Source: Amycolatopsis regifaucium (GTDB lineage Bacteria; Actinomycetota; Actinomycetes; Mycobacteriales; Pseudonocardiaceae). From it: a DNA stretch of 64,000 bases. Under the pieces are notes generated by a model, which saw only the letters and a program-made list of their open reading frames with translations, did no database searches and was not told the origin of the DNA. The stretch lies in contig NZ_LQCI01000009.1 in NCBI RefSeq assembly GCF_001613935.1, positions 214,821 through 278,820 of the forward strand, read 5' to 3'. Of this stretch, positions 42,715 to 51,553 are shown in pieces (position 1 is the first letter of the stretch; every line of letters begins with the position of its first letter). A program made the position numbers and the translations under genes.

Positions 42715-44064
42715 ATGGCAGGTGTGGTCGAACGGATCCGCGAGCAGGGAGGGAACGGCCGACGCGCGCGCATCGTCGAGGTGCTGGTGGAGGCTTTCGA
42801 CGATCTCATGCGCGCCGACGCGGACGCGTTCCGCCGGAAGTTCCGCAAGATGGCCGCCGCACCGTTCGCCTTCTACCGCGGCTCCGCGTGCCTGTTCTAC
42901 GCGGACATGGCGGACGAGGACGACCCGTGGGCGAACGACGAGACCAGCCGGGTCTGGATCCAGGGTGACCTCCACGCCGAAAACTTCGGCAGCTACATGG
43001 ATTCGTCCGGGACGCTCGTGTTCGACGTCAACGACTTCGACGAGGCGTACCTCGGCTGTTTCACCTGGGATCTCAAACGGCTGGCCGCCAGCGTCGCGTT
43101 GCTGGCCTGGAGCAAGGCGATCTCCGACGACGACATCGCGACCCTGATCGGCACCTACCTGCGCGCCTATGTGAAACAGGTACGCCAGTACGCCGAGCGC
43201 CCCGGTGACGAACTCGTCCGGCTCCAGCTGGACAGCACCGAGGGCATCCTGCACGACGTGCTGCTGCGGGCCCGGCTGAAGACCCGGATCGACCTGCTGG
43301 ACGAACTGACCGTTGTGGAGGATTACGACCGCCGGTTCCGGCACGGTCCGGGAGTCCGGGTGCTCGAAGACGCCGAACGCGAGACCGCGGTCAGCGCCTT
43401 CGAGTCCTATTTGGACACCATTCCGCAGAGCAAGCGGTTCGGTAGCATCACCTACCGGGTCAAGGACATCGTCGGCCGGACCGGGTTCGGCATCGGCTCG
43501 GCCGGGCTTCCCGCTTACAACATCCTCGTCGAGGGACGGACACAGGCGCTGGAGAACGACGTCGTCCTGTCGATGAAGCAGGGCAACGTCGCCGCGCCGA
43601 GCCGGATCGTGCCCGAGCAGCGCATCCGTGACTACTTCACCGACGAAGGGCATCGCACCGCCGTCTCGCAGCGTGCCCTGCAAGCGCACGCGGATCCGTG
43701 GCTCGGGCACACGGAGATCGACGGGACCGGGTTCGTCGTCTCGGAGCTGTCGCCGTACGTCGACGACCTCGACTGGTCGGAGCTGACCGAACCCGCCGAA
43801 ATGCGGCCGGTGCTCGACTACCTCGGCCGGGCCACGGCGAAGATGCACTGTGTGTCCGACTCGGACTCCGAGCAGACCCTGGTCGATTTCCAAAGCGAAG
43901 CGGCCATCGCCGAGGTGATCGGAGATCGCGAGGACGAGTTCGTCCGCGAACTGACCGAGTTCGGGATGGCCTACGCCGAGCAGTCCCGGGAGGACCACCG
44001 GTTGTTCGTGGACGCCTTCCGTGGCGGCGAGATCCCCGCCGTCCGGCCCGCCGCGAAGGGCTGA
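42715..44064 (+). CDS. DUF2252 family protein
   Basis: 449 residues matching DUF2252: FYRGSACLFYADMA, WIQGDLHAENFGSYMDSSGTLVFDVNDFDEAYLG (a kinase-like HGDLHxxNFG/DxND arrangement), FTWDLKRLAASVALLAW, RVKDIVGRTGFGIGSAGLPAYNILVEG and LGRATAKMHC. The first motif block resembles protein- and aminoglycoside-kinase-like folds, but no reaction has been assigned. AGGAGG lies ahead of GTG-ATG; I use the ATG. It is convergent with the ABC exporter genes. Confidence 0.85.
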   Translation: MAGVVERIREQGGNGRRARIVEVLVEAFDDLMRADADAFRRKFRKMAAAPFAFYRGSACLFYADMADEDDPWANDETSRVWIQGDLHAENFGSYMDSSGTLVFDVNDFDEAYLGCFTWDLKRLAASVALLAWSKAISDDDIATLIGTYLRAYVKQVRQYAERPGDELVRLQLDSTEGILHDVLLRARLKTRIDLLDELTVVEDYDRRFRHGPGVRVLEDAERETAVSAFESYLDTIPQSKRFGSITYRVKDIVGRTGFGIGSAGLPAYNILVEGRTQALENDVVLSMKQGNVAAPSRIVPEQRIRDYFTDEGHRTAVSQRALQAHADPWLGHTEIDGTGFVVSELSPYVDDLDWSELTEPAEMRPVLDYLGRATAKMHCVSDSDSEQTLVDFQSEAAIAEVIGDREDEFVRELTEFGMAYAEQSREDHRLFVDAFRGGEIPAVRPAAKG

Positions 44065-44083
44065 CCGGACGACGGGGAAAGCG

Positions 44084-46654
44084 CTACTCGCGGAGCCCGA
44101 TCGCCTCGATCGGTTTGGACCGCAGCGCCACCCGGGTGGACAGGCCGAGCGAGACCAGGCCGAGCAGGATCGCCCCGGCGATGACCCCGCCGAAGACGGC
44201 GATCGGTCCGGACGGCAACGGGGTCCCGCGCAGGCCGAGGTTCAGCACGACGAGGGGCACCCCCGCCACCACCGTGCCGAGCGCGGCGGCGACACCGACC
44301 GTCGCCAGCGCTTCGAAGCGCATCATCCGCACCACCTGGCGCTTCGTGGTACCGATGAGCCGCAACAGCGCGAACTCCCGTGAGCGCTGTGCCGTGCTCA
44401 TCACCAGCGTGTTGGCCACCGAGATCACGACGTAGCCGAGGATCACGCCGACCGCGACCAGGTTCACGTAGAACTGGGCCTGCTCCTGGCCCCCGCCGGG
44501 CGCGGCGACCGCCGATCCCGGCGCCACGGCCAGCCCCGGATAGCGGACGGCGAGGTCGCGCAGGGCGGTGGCGACCGTCGCGGGGTCGGCGCCGGGTTCG
44601 TCCCGCACCAGTACCGAGTCGTCCATGCGGTCACCGGTGTGGGCCCTGGCCAGGTCGGCGGGCAGCAGGTAGCGGCCGAACGCCTGGTCACGGGTGTAGG
44701 TGGCGACCAGCCGCAGCTTCGCCGGAGAGCCGTCACCGAAGTAGAACTCGACCTCGTCGCCGATCTTCTTCTCGTACCAGTCGGCCTCCGACTCGCTCAT
44801 CGCGACGGTGTTCCCCGTGAGGTCGGTGAGCTTCCCCGCCACGAGGCCCGGGTCGAGGTTGCCCCGCACCTGGCCGCCGTCCAGTCCCTGTGCCGCGTAC
44901 CGCTCGACGCGCAGGCTGTCCTGCTCCTGGACGGTGTTCAGCACCTCGGTCCGCACGACCGGGGTCGCCGCGGCGACGCCGGGAATCCGTCGCACCGCTT
45001 CGGCGACCTCCGGGGAGAGGCCGCCGGTGCCGCTGGAGAGGACGTGGTCGGCGGTGGTCGACTCCACCGTCTGCTCCTGCCGGGCGGCCGCGGCGGTGGT
45101 CTGGCTGTAGAACATCGTCAGCGCGAACGAGACCGCCAGCATCACCGGGGTCACCGCGGCGGCCAGCCGCCGTGAGTTGGCCTGGTTGTTGGCGGCGGCC
45201 AGGTAGCCGCTGATCCGGGACGTCCGCACCAGTACCGGGGCGATCAGTCTCGTGATGGCCGCGACCACCTTCGGGCTGACCACGGCCAGGCCGATCACGA
45301 TGATCAGCGCCGACGACGAGGAAGCCGCGAGACCCGCTTCACCACGCAGGAAGATCGGGATCAGGGAACCGGCGAGGCCGGCCACCACCAGCGCGACGCC
45401 GATGATGACGCGGACGCGACCGAGTTCACGCCGCTCCACCGCCGCCTCGCCGAGGGCCTCCACCGGGCGGATCGACGAGGGGCGCCGCGACGCCGACCAC
45501 GCGGCCAGCCGCGCCGTGCCCAGCCCGAGCGCCAGCGCGGCGATGAGCGGGAGCGGGCTGATCGCCAGTTCGAAGTCCGGCGGGATCACCCCGATGGCAC
45601 CGAAGGCGTTCCGCAGTCCGTAACCCACCGCGACGCCCAGAGCGCTGCCCAGCACTCCCGCGATCACCGCGACCAGCATCGTCTCGGCGCCGATGAGCTT
45701 GCGGATCTGCTGCGGGGTCGCCGCGATCGCCCGCAGCAGCGCGAATTCCCGGCGGCGCTGGTTGATGACCAGTGCCAGCGTGCTGGCGACGACGAACACC
45801 GCGATGAGGAGCGCGAAGCCACCGAACGAGCCCGCCAGCGCCATCAGCAGCATCCGGGTCTGGCTGACGTCGAGGAATTCGACCGTGCTGCGTTCGACCC
45901 CGGTCGTCACCGCCACCTTGTCGGTGCCCACCGCGTCGCGGATCCGGTCGGCGAGGTCGCCCGGCGAGACACCCGGATCCGCGAGCACGCCGATCGCGTG
46001 CGCTTGGCCGGGGGTATCGGCGAGTTCGGCGGCTTTCTCCGGCGAGAAGAACAGCGCGGACTGCCGGGTGAGTCCGTTCCCCGATTTCGGGGCGGCGATT
46101 CCGGAGACCCGGAATTCCGCCGGAGCCGAGCGGACCGCGATCTTCACCCGCTGACCGACGGCCACCCCGCCCCGGGACGCCAGGTCCGCGTCGAGGACGA
46201 CCTCGTCGGGACCGGCGGGCGCCTTGCCGTCACGCAGCGAGAACGGCGCCAGCGCGGCGGCTTCCCAGTTGTGTCCCAGTGACTGGCCGCCTTCCGGCCC
46301 GGTCAGCGCCCGGCCGTCGGCCGTGACGACGTTGGCCGGGAAGCTCTGCTCCGTGACCACGCCGCGGACCCCGGGCACCCCGGTGATCGCCCCGGCCAGC
46401 GAGACCGGCACCGAAGCCTGCTCGGCGACCTGCTGGGTTTCGAGCGCACCCACGCCCGGTGGGTCGACCGTCTGCTGACCGCCGACGACGACCGCCGCGT
46501 CGGCGTAGCGCTGCGTCGGGACACCCGCCCGCAGGCCGGATTCCATCAGGATGCCGCATCCGGCGACCAGCGCGGTCCCGCAGAGGATCGCGACGAACGC
46601 GCCGACGAAACCGCTCAACCGGGTTTTCATCGTCTGCCATGCCAAATCCCACAC
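44084..46654 (-). CDS. FtsX-type ABC transporter permease (four-plus-four topology)
   Basis: 856 residues. An N-terminal helix (FVGAFVAILCGTALVAGCGIL), a large extracellular domain (about 40-255), three helices with the FtsX motif (VVASTLALVINQRRREFALLRAIAATPQQIRKLIGAE), a central helix pair, a second extracellular domain (about 510-690) and a final FtsX unit (QRSREFALLRLIGTTKRQVVRMM). This matches peptide/lipid exporters and MacB-like or BceB-like efflux systems. GTG start, 4 bp after the ATPase stop. It works with the ATPase encoded just upstream. Confidence 0.88.
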   Translation of the reverse strand: MWDLAWQTMKTRLSGFVGAFVAILCGTALVAGCGILMESGLRAGVPTQRYADAAVVVGGQQTVDPPGVGALETQQVAEQASVPVSLAGAITGVPGVRGVVTEQSFPANVVTADGRALTGPEGGQSLGHNWEAAALAPFSLRDGKAPAGPDEVVLDADLASRGGVAVGQRVKIAVRSAPAEFRVSGIAAPKSGNGLTRQSALFFSPEKAAELADTPGQAHAIGVLADPGVSPGDLADRIRDAVGTDKVAVTTGVERSTVEFLDVSQTRMLLMALAGSFGGFALLIAVFVVASTLALVINQRRREFALLRAIAATPQQIRKLIGAETMLVAVIAGVLGSALGVAVGYGLRNAFGAIGVIPPDFELAISPLPLIAALALGLGTARLAAWSASRRPSSIRPVEALGEAAVERRELGRVRVIIGVALVVAGLAGSLIPIFLRGEAGLAASSSSALIIVIGLAVVSPKVVAAITRLIAPVLVRTSRISGYLAAANNQANSRRLAAAVTPVMLAVSFALTMFYSQTTAAAARQEQTVESTTADHVLSSGTGGLSPEVAEAVRRIPGVAAATPVVRTEVLNTVQEQDSLRVERYAAQGLDGGQVRGNLDPGLVAGKLTDLTGNTVAMSESEADWYEKKIGDEVEFYFGDGSPAKLRLVATYTRDQAFGRYLLPADLARAHTGDRMDDSVLVRDEPGADPATVATALRDLAVRYPGLAVAPGSAVAAPGGGQEQAQFYVNLVAVGVILGYVVISVANTLVMSTAQRSREFALLRLIGTTKRQVVRMMRFEALATVGVAAALGTVVAGVPLVVLNLGLRGTPLPSGPIAVFGGVIAGAILLGLVSLGLSTRVALRSKPIEAIGLRE

Positions 46655-46658
46655 GACG

Positions 46659-47399
46659 TCACCACTCCCCGAGGTGGGTCATGCGCTCGGCGACGCGCTC
46701 CGGCGTGGGCTGCTGGAGGTGACCCGCGAGCTTCCCGTCCGCCAGGAAGAGCACGCCGTGCGCGGCCGACGCGGCCACCGGGTCGTGTGTGACCATCAGC
46801 ACGGTCTGTCCCATGCCGTCCACAATGGAGCGAAGCAGGTCGAGGACCTGGCGCGCGGTGCGGGTGTCCAGCGCCCCGGTCGGTTCGTCGGCGAGGACGA
46901 CCTCCGGCCGGGTGATCAGTGCGCGGGCGATCGCGACCCGCTGCTGCTGGCCACCGGACAGTTCCGACGGGCGGTGTTCGAGCCGCTTCGCGATTCCGAC
47001 ACTCTCCACGATCTGTCGCAGCCACTGCGGGTCGGGCTTCCGCCCGGCCAGCCGCATCGGAAGCGTGATGTTCTGCAGCACGTTCAACGACGGCAACAGG
47101 TTGTAGGCCTGGAAGATGAACCCGATCCGGGTCCTCCGCAGCTCGGTGAGCGCTTTCTCCCGCAGCTTGCTCAGTTCCGTGTCCCCCAGCAGCACCCGTC
47201 CCGAAGTCGGCCGGTCCAGTCCGGCCGCGCAGTGCAGGAAGGTGCTCTTGCCCGATCCCGACGGGCCCATCACCGCGGTGAAGGTACCTCTGCGCACCCC
47301 GACGGTCACTCCGTGCAAAGCCGTGACCGCGCCGTCACCGGAACCGTAGACCTTGCTCACGGATTCCAGTTCCAAGGCGCACGCGCCCCCTGCATTCAT
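46659..47399 (-). CDS. ABC transporter ATPase (LolD/MacB-like)
   Basis: 246 residues, a complete ABC domain: Walker A GPSGSGKST, Q-loop FQAYNLLPSL, signature LSGGQQQR, Walker B VVLADEPTGALD and the switch histidine in VTHDP. The LolD/MacB subgroup features (TELRRTRIGFIFQ) fit pairing with FtsX-type permeases, as here. The 18-bp motif at 47487-47504 lies about 90 bp before its start. Probable role: export of a peptide, lipid or antibiotic, or envelope stress defence. Confidence 0.92.
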   Translation of the reverse strand: MNAGGACALELESVSKVYGSGDGAVTALHGVTVGVRRGTFTAVMGPSGSGKSTFLHCAAGLDRPTSGRVLLGDTELSKLREKALTELRRTRIGFIFQAYNLLPSLNVLQNITLPMRLAGRKPDPQWLRQIVESVGIAKRLEHRPSELSGGQQQRVAIARALITRPEVVLADEPTGALDTRTARQVLDLLRSIVDGMGQTVLMVTHDPVAASAAHGVLFLADGKLAGHLQQPTPERVAERMTHLGEW

Positions 47400-47486
47400 C
47401 GTTTCCCCTTAAGCGGTGGTGATCTCTCTCCACAGAACCTACGGTCGCGGAGGGTCCCGATCGATCCCGCGTGAGGGAGGACTCGT

Positions 47487-47504
47487 GGTAGCGCTGGCAC
47501 CACC
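47487..47504. promoter_or_regulatory. Motif GGTAGCGCTGGCACCACC
   Basis: An imperfect 18-bp palindrome in the 144-bp gap between the divergent ABC exporter operon and the GlxA-type gene. It differs from the motif at 51283-51300 at only two central positions and resembles 27126-27143. Candidate operator for the nearby response regulator or GlxA-type regulator. Confidence 0.55.
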
Positions 47505-47543
47505 ATGACCGCTCGGGTGCGCCCCGGTGGGTAGGTTTTCCTT

Positions 47544-48536
47544 GTGGTAGCTGGAGTGAAACCGGTCCGCCGGATGGTGATCGTCGCGTTCGACGACGCG
47601 CAGATCCTCGATGTGGCCTGTCCCAGCGGGGCGTTGGAGATCGCGAACTCGCACGGCGCCGCCCCGCCCTATGTCGTCGAGCTGGCCACGATCGACGGGC
47701 GGACGACGCGGAGTTCGTCGGGGATCATGCTCGCCGGTGCCCGGCGGCTGGCCGAGGTGTCCGGGCGAATGGACACGGTGCTCGTCGTCGGCGGCGCGGG
47801 AACGGAGGCGGCCGCGACGGACGAACGGTTGCTGACACAGGTGCGGCGGCTGGCCGAACGCAGCAGGCGGGTCGCCTCGGTGTGCACGGGTGCGTTCGTG
47901 CTGGCGGCCGCCGGTCTGCTCGACGACCGGCGGGTCACCACACATTGGGGTTACAGCGAGCTGCTCGCCGTGTCTTTTCCCGCGGTGACAGTGGATCCAG
48001 CCCCGCTCTACCTTCGTGACGGCAACGTCTTCACCTCGGCCGGGGTGATCAGCGCGCTGGATCTCACGCTCGCGCTGATCGAGGACGACCACGGTCCGAC
48101 GCTGGCCCGCGAGGTCGCCCGTGAGCTGGTGACGTATCTGCACCGTCCGGGTGACCAGGCCCAGATCAGTACGTTCCTGGCCGCCCCGCCGCCCGGCAAC
48201 CGCGTCGTGCGGGATCTGCTGGGGTACATCGCCGCGCACCTCGCCGAAGACCTGAGCCCGTCGGCACTGGCGATGCGGGCCGGGGTCACCACCCGGCACC
48301 TCAACCGGTTGTTCACCGCGCACCTGGGCAGCACACCGGCTCGTACCGTGCGGACGGCGAGGACCGAAGCCGCCGCCCATCTGGCGCGGTCCACCGCGTT
48401 ACCGCTCTCGGCGGTCGCGCGGCGATGCGGGTTCGCCTCGGCGGAAACCCTGCGAACGGCTTTCCTCCGGCATTACGGGCTCACCGGGGACACGCTTCGC
48501 AAGATGACGGACATGCCACGCCCGATCGGCGCGTGA
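47544..48536 (+). CDS. GlxA-type transcriptional regulator (DJ-1/PfpI plus AraC HTH)
   Basis: 330 residues. The N-terminal DJ-1/PfpI-like domain has the elbow VASVCTGAFVLAAAGLLDDRRVTTHW (Cys114). The C-terminal AraC domain (about 225-325) has SALAMRAGVTTRHLNRLFTAHLG and LPLSAVARRCGFASAETLRTAFLRHYG. Such regulators sense small molecules through the DJ-1 domain. The next gene, a DJ-1 protein with a Tat signal, is 19 bp away and may be its target. GTG 47544 is used; GTG 47556 is possible. Confidence 0.88.
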   Translation: MVAGVKPVRRMVIVAFDDAQILDVACPSGALEIANSHGAAPPYVVELATIDGRTTRSSSGIMLAGARRLAEVSGRMDTVLVVGGAGTEAAATDERLLTQVRRLAERSRRVASVCTGAFVLAAAGLLDDRRVTTHWGYSELLAVSFPAVTVDPAPLYLRDGNVFTSAGVISALDLTLALIEDDHGPTLAREVARELVTYLHRPGDQAQISTFLAAPPPGNRVVRDLLGYIAAHLAEDLSPSALAMRAGVTTRHLNRLFTAHLGSTPARTVRTARTEAAAHLARSTALPLSAVARRCGFASAETLRTAFLRHYGLTGDTLRKMTDMPRPIGA

Positions 48537-48555
48537 GCGCCCCAGAATCCGTGGC

Positions 48556-49299
48556 ATGAACAGTGCGAAGACCACCCGCAGGACAGTACTGACCGGCGTC
48601 GCGGCGGCCGCCGCGTTCGGCTTCGCCACCGGGACGGCTCAGGCGGAGACCAACGGCCCGAAGATCGGCATCCTGCTCTACGACGGCTTCAGCCTGCTGG
48701 ATCCGACCGGTCCGGCCGAGGTGCTGTCCCGGCTGCCCGGCGCGACGGTGACGATGATCGCCGAGCACCGCGGCCCGGTGCGCACGGACACCCGGGACGT
48801 CGCGGTGCTGGCGGAGCGTTCGGTGGCCGAAGTGAACCGCCTGGACGTGCTGCTGGTTCCCGGCGCCGGGAACCGCGGCACGGGCGCCGCCATGGAGAAC
48901 CAGGTGCTGCTCGACTGGATCCGCCGTGTTCACCGGCACACGACCTGGACCACGTCGGTATGCACCGGGTCTCTGATCCTCGGCGCGGCCGGGCTGCTCC
49001 GCGATCGGGCCACCACGTACTGGGCCTCGGCGGCCTATCTTGAGAAGGCCTTCGGCGTGCGCTACGTGCCCGAACGGTACGTTCAGGTCGGCAAGGTCGT
49101 CACCGCCGCAGGCGTCTCCGCGGGCATCGACCTCGCGCTTTACCTCGCGTCCCTGCTCGCGGGCGAGGAGACCGCCCGCGGTATCCAGCTCGCCGTCGAA
49201 TACGACCCGCGGCCGCCCTTCGACTCCGGCGATGCCGCGACGGCCAGTCCGGAACTCAAGGCGCTCGCGCTGAAACTGCTCGCCGATTCACAGAAGTAG
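48556..49299 (+). CDS. Tat-exported DJ-1/PfpI family protein
   Basis: 247 residues. The N-terminus has a twin-arginine motif and hydrophobic stretch (TTRRTVLTGVAAAAAFGF) with probable cleavage after AQA at residue 30. The DJ-1/PfpI domain follows (GILLYDGFSLLDPTGPAEVL, and TTSVCTGSLILGAAGLLRDRATTYW with Cys136). Close family members include isonitrile hydratases and intracellular DJ-1 amidases. Export of a folded DJ-1 enzyme is unusual. It forms a two-gene unit with the GlxA-type regulator. Confidence 0.82.
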   Translation: MNSAKTTRRTVLTGVAAAAAFGFATGTAQAETNGPKIGILLYDGFSLLDPTGPAEVLSRLPGATVTMIAEHRGPVRTDTRDVAVLAERSVAEVNRLDVLLVPGAGNRGTGAAMENQVLLDWIRRVHRHTTWTTSVCTGSLILGAAGLLRDRATTYWASAAYLEKAFGVRYVPERYVQVGKVVTAAGVSAGIDLALYLASLLAGEETARGIQLAVEYDPRPPFDSGDAATASPELKALALKLLADSQK

Positions 49300-49408
49300 G
49301 ACTCGGTCGCAGCAGGGATTCAGGCACGAACCGGGTCGGACGGCGGAAGAGCCGGTCGTCAGGGCACCACCATGGGGGCAGCGGGAGTCCGGATGGGACA
49401 CTCATGGG

Positions 49409-50608
49409 GTGATCACCCGGCTGCGGTCCTGTTGGTCCGCGATCCGGTTCCTGGCCATCGGCGCGGCCACCTCGATGGTCTCCTGGTTCGTCCTCGTCGG
49501 CATGCTGTTCGTGCTGCTGATGTGCCCGTTCGGGGTCGGGATCCCGGCGGTACCGCACGCGCTCAAGCTGATCAGGTATCCGGTCAACTTCGAACGCCGT
49601 CGCGCCGCCCGCCTGCTGGACGAGCCGATCCCGGAGCCGTACCGCTCCGGGAACCCGGTGACCGATCCGGCGTCGCGGCGGGACCTGACGTGGCTCGTCT
49701 TCCACGCCGCCACCGGTTTCATCATCGGGATCTTCGCCATCGCTTTCCCGCTCGGCGGGCTCCGGCAGGTCATCACGGCGTTCATCTGGCCGACCGTGCC
49801 CGGTGGGGTGGAAAGCTCGCTCGGCTTCATGGTGACGTCCTGGCCGATGGCCGCGCTCAGCGCGGTGACCGGCGTCGGCATGATCGCGCTGATCTTCCTG
49901 TACCCCAGGCTGGCGCGGTGGCAAGCCGTCATCGCTCGGAAGCTGCTCGCGCCCGCGCCCGGGGTCGTGCTGACCGACCGCGTCGTCGAACTGGCCGCGT
50001 CCCGTGCCGCCGCGCTGGAGGCGCACGGTGCCGAACTCCGCCGTCTCGAGCGCGACCTGCACGACGGGACGCAGGCGAGGATCGCCGCGGTGGTGCTGCA
50101 ACTGGGGATCGCCGAGTCGATCTTCGAGAAGAACCCGGAAAAGGCCCGGGAGCTGCTGGGCAAGGCGCAGGACACGGCGACCGGCGCGCTGGCCGAACTA
50201 CGGACCGTCGTGCGGAGCATCTATCCGCCCCTGCTGACCGACCGAGGGCTCGACGGCGCCGTCACCGCGCTCGCCGACCGCTGCCCCGTTCCGTGCACTG
50301 TGGACGTCCGCGGCGCCGGCCGTCGTCCCGCCGCCGTCGAGGCCGCCGCCTACTTCGTCGTCGCCGAAATGCTGACCAACATCACCAAGCATTCCGGCGC
50401 CGAGCACGCCTGGATCACACTCGCCGGTACGGCCGACACCTTGCTCATCGAGATCCGCGACGACGGCCACGGCGGCGCCGACGAAGACGGCGGCAGCGGC
50501 CTGTCCGGGATCCGCAAACGCGCCGAAGCCTTCGACGGCACCGTGAAGTTGTCCAGCCCGGCCGGTGGGCCGACCGTAGTGAAAGTGGAGTTGCCATGCG
50601 GGTCGTGA
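49409..50608 (+). CDS. Two-component sensor histidine kinase (HisKA_3)
   Basis: 399 residues. Four N-terminal membrane segments in two pairs (about 13-45 and 90-165) with a sensor-type loop, then the phosphoacceptor box [23 protein letters not shown], the HATPase_c domain ([20 protein letters not shown] as N box; [27 protein letters not shown] as G boxes). NarL-type output is expected. GTG start; the response regulator gene overlaps its end by 13 bp. Confidence 0.88.
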   Translation: MITRLRSCWSAIRFLAIGAATSMVSWFVLVGMLFVLLMCPFGVGIPAVPHALKLIRYPVNFERRRAARLLDEPIPEPYRSGNPVTDPASRRDLTWLVFHAATGFIIGIFAIAFPLGGLRQVITAFIWPTVPGGVESSLGFMVTSWPMAALSAVTGVGMIALIFLYPRLARWQAVIARKLLAPAPGVVLTDRVVELAASRAAALEAHGAELRRLERDLHDGTQARIAAVVLQLGIAESIFEKNPEKARELLGKAQDTATGALAELRTVVRSIYPPLLTDRGLDGAVTALADRCPVPCTVDVRGAGRRPAAVEAAAYFVVAEMLTNITKHSGAEHAWITLAGTADTLLIEIRDDGHGGADEDGGSGLSGIRKRAEAFDGTVKLSSPAGGPTVVKVELPCGS

Positions 50609-51243
50609 TCGTCGAGGACGACGCGCTGCTGCGCGAAGGCCTGGTGCTGCTGCTGAACACCTCGGGCATCGACGTCGTCGCCGCGGTGGACGATGTGGAC
50701 GAATTCCTCGAACTGGTCACCAAGGACCGGCCCGATGCGGTGATCACCGATGTCCGGCTACCACCGACGCATACCGACGAAGGCCTCCGTGCCGCCGTCA
50801 AGGCGCGGAAGATGCACCCGGGGCTGCCCGTGCTGGTGCTGTCCGCCCACGTCGAAACCGGTTACGCGGCCGAACTTCTCGCCGACGGCAAGGGCGCCGT
50901 CGGGTACCTGCTGAAGGAGCGGGTCGGGAAGGTCGAGAAGTTCCTCGACGCGCTGGACCGGGTCGTCAAGGGCGGCACGGCCATGGACCCCGAGGTGATC
51001 ACCCAGCTGATGGCGCACCGCCGGGCGACCGACCCGCTCGAAGCGCTGACCGCGCGGGAGCGCGAGGTGCTCGGACTGATGGCCGAGGGGTACAACAACA
51101 CGACCATCGCCGAGCTTCTCGTGGTGAGCGATGGGGCGGTGCACAAGCACATCCGGAACATCTTCGCGAAGCTCGGGTTGCCGGAGGACAGCGGGCATCG
51201 GCGGGTTCTGGCTGTACTGGCCTACTTGAGCGGGAAGAACTGA
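50596..51243 (+). CDS. NarL/FixJ family response regulator
   Basis: 215 residues. Receiver domain with [14 protein letters not shown], phospho-Asp in [15 protein letters not shown] and LLKERV; C-terminal LuxR-type HTH ([25 protein letters not shown], then [17 protein letters not shown]). Receivers of the [10 protein letters not shown] type are common in actinobacteria beside membrane kinases. Coupled to the kinase by a 13-bp overlap. The motifs at 47487 and 51283 are candidate binding sites. Confidence 0.92.
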   Translation: MRVVIVEDDALLREGLVLLLNTSGIDVVAAVDDVDEFLELVTKDRPDAVITDVRLPPTHTDEGLRAAVKARKMHPGLPVLVLSAHVETGYAAELLADGKGAVGYLLKERVGKVEKFLDALDRVVKGGTAMDPEVITQLMAHRRATDPLEALTAREREVLGLMAEGYNNTTIAELLVVSDGAVHKHIRNIFAKLGLPEDSGHRRVLAVLAYLSGKN

Positions 51244-51245
51244 TC

Positions 51246-51265
51246 GCGTTCAGTCCTCTGAATGC
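51246..51265 (+). terminator. Tetraloop hairpin just after the response regulator stop
   Basis: GCGTTCAG-TCCT-CTGAATGC, paired except for one G-U, begins two bases after the stop. It is a relative of the elements at 15615-15636 and 37551-37571 with the same TCCT loop. Confidence 0.6.
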
Positions 51266-51282
51266 GGTTTGTTGCTGGCGGA

Positions 51283-51300
51283 GGTAGCGCCAGCACCACC
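51283..51300. promoter_or_regulatory. Motif GGTAGCGCCAGCACCACC
   Basis: Near-identical to 47487-47504, located 58 bp before the small membrane protein gene and 40 bp after the response regulator gene. Candidate binding site for that response regulator, or a shared element of unknown role. Confidence 0.55.
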
Positions 51301-51358
51301 CCGCGGACGGGGGTCACTCCCCTGTCCTGCCACCACGCCGATCTCTAACGTCTTTCCC

Positions 51359-51553
51359 ATGAACGACACCAAAAAGGCAAGCGGCGTACTGGTCACCACC
51401 TCCCTCTGGCTAGTCCTCCTCGTCAGTGCGGCCGCGAACGGGATCGGCCAGTTCGCGGGGATGGATTACACCCTCCGGATGATCGCGGGCGCCGTCGCGA
51501 TCATCTGTATCGTGCTCTTGATCGGCCGCGCCGTCTCGCGCCGCAAGGCGTGA
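51359..51553 (+). CDS. Small two-helix membrane protein
   Basis: 64 residues from ATG 51359: a short polar start, two hydrophobic segments (VLVTTSLWLVLLVSAAANGI and MIAGAVAIICIVLLIGRAV), and a basic RRK tail. No family recognised. It is convergent with the peptidase fusion gene with no gap (stops at adjacent bases). The motif at 51283-51300 lies in its upstream region. Confidence 0.55.
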   Translation: MNDTKKASGVLVTTSLWLVLLVSAAANGIGQFAGMDYTLRMIAGAVAIICIVLLIGRAVSRRKA

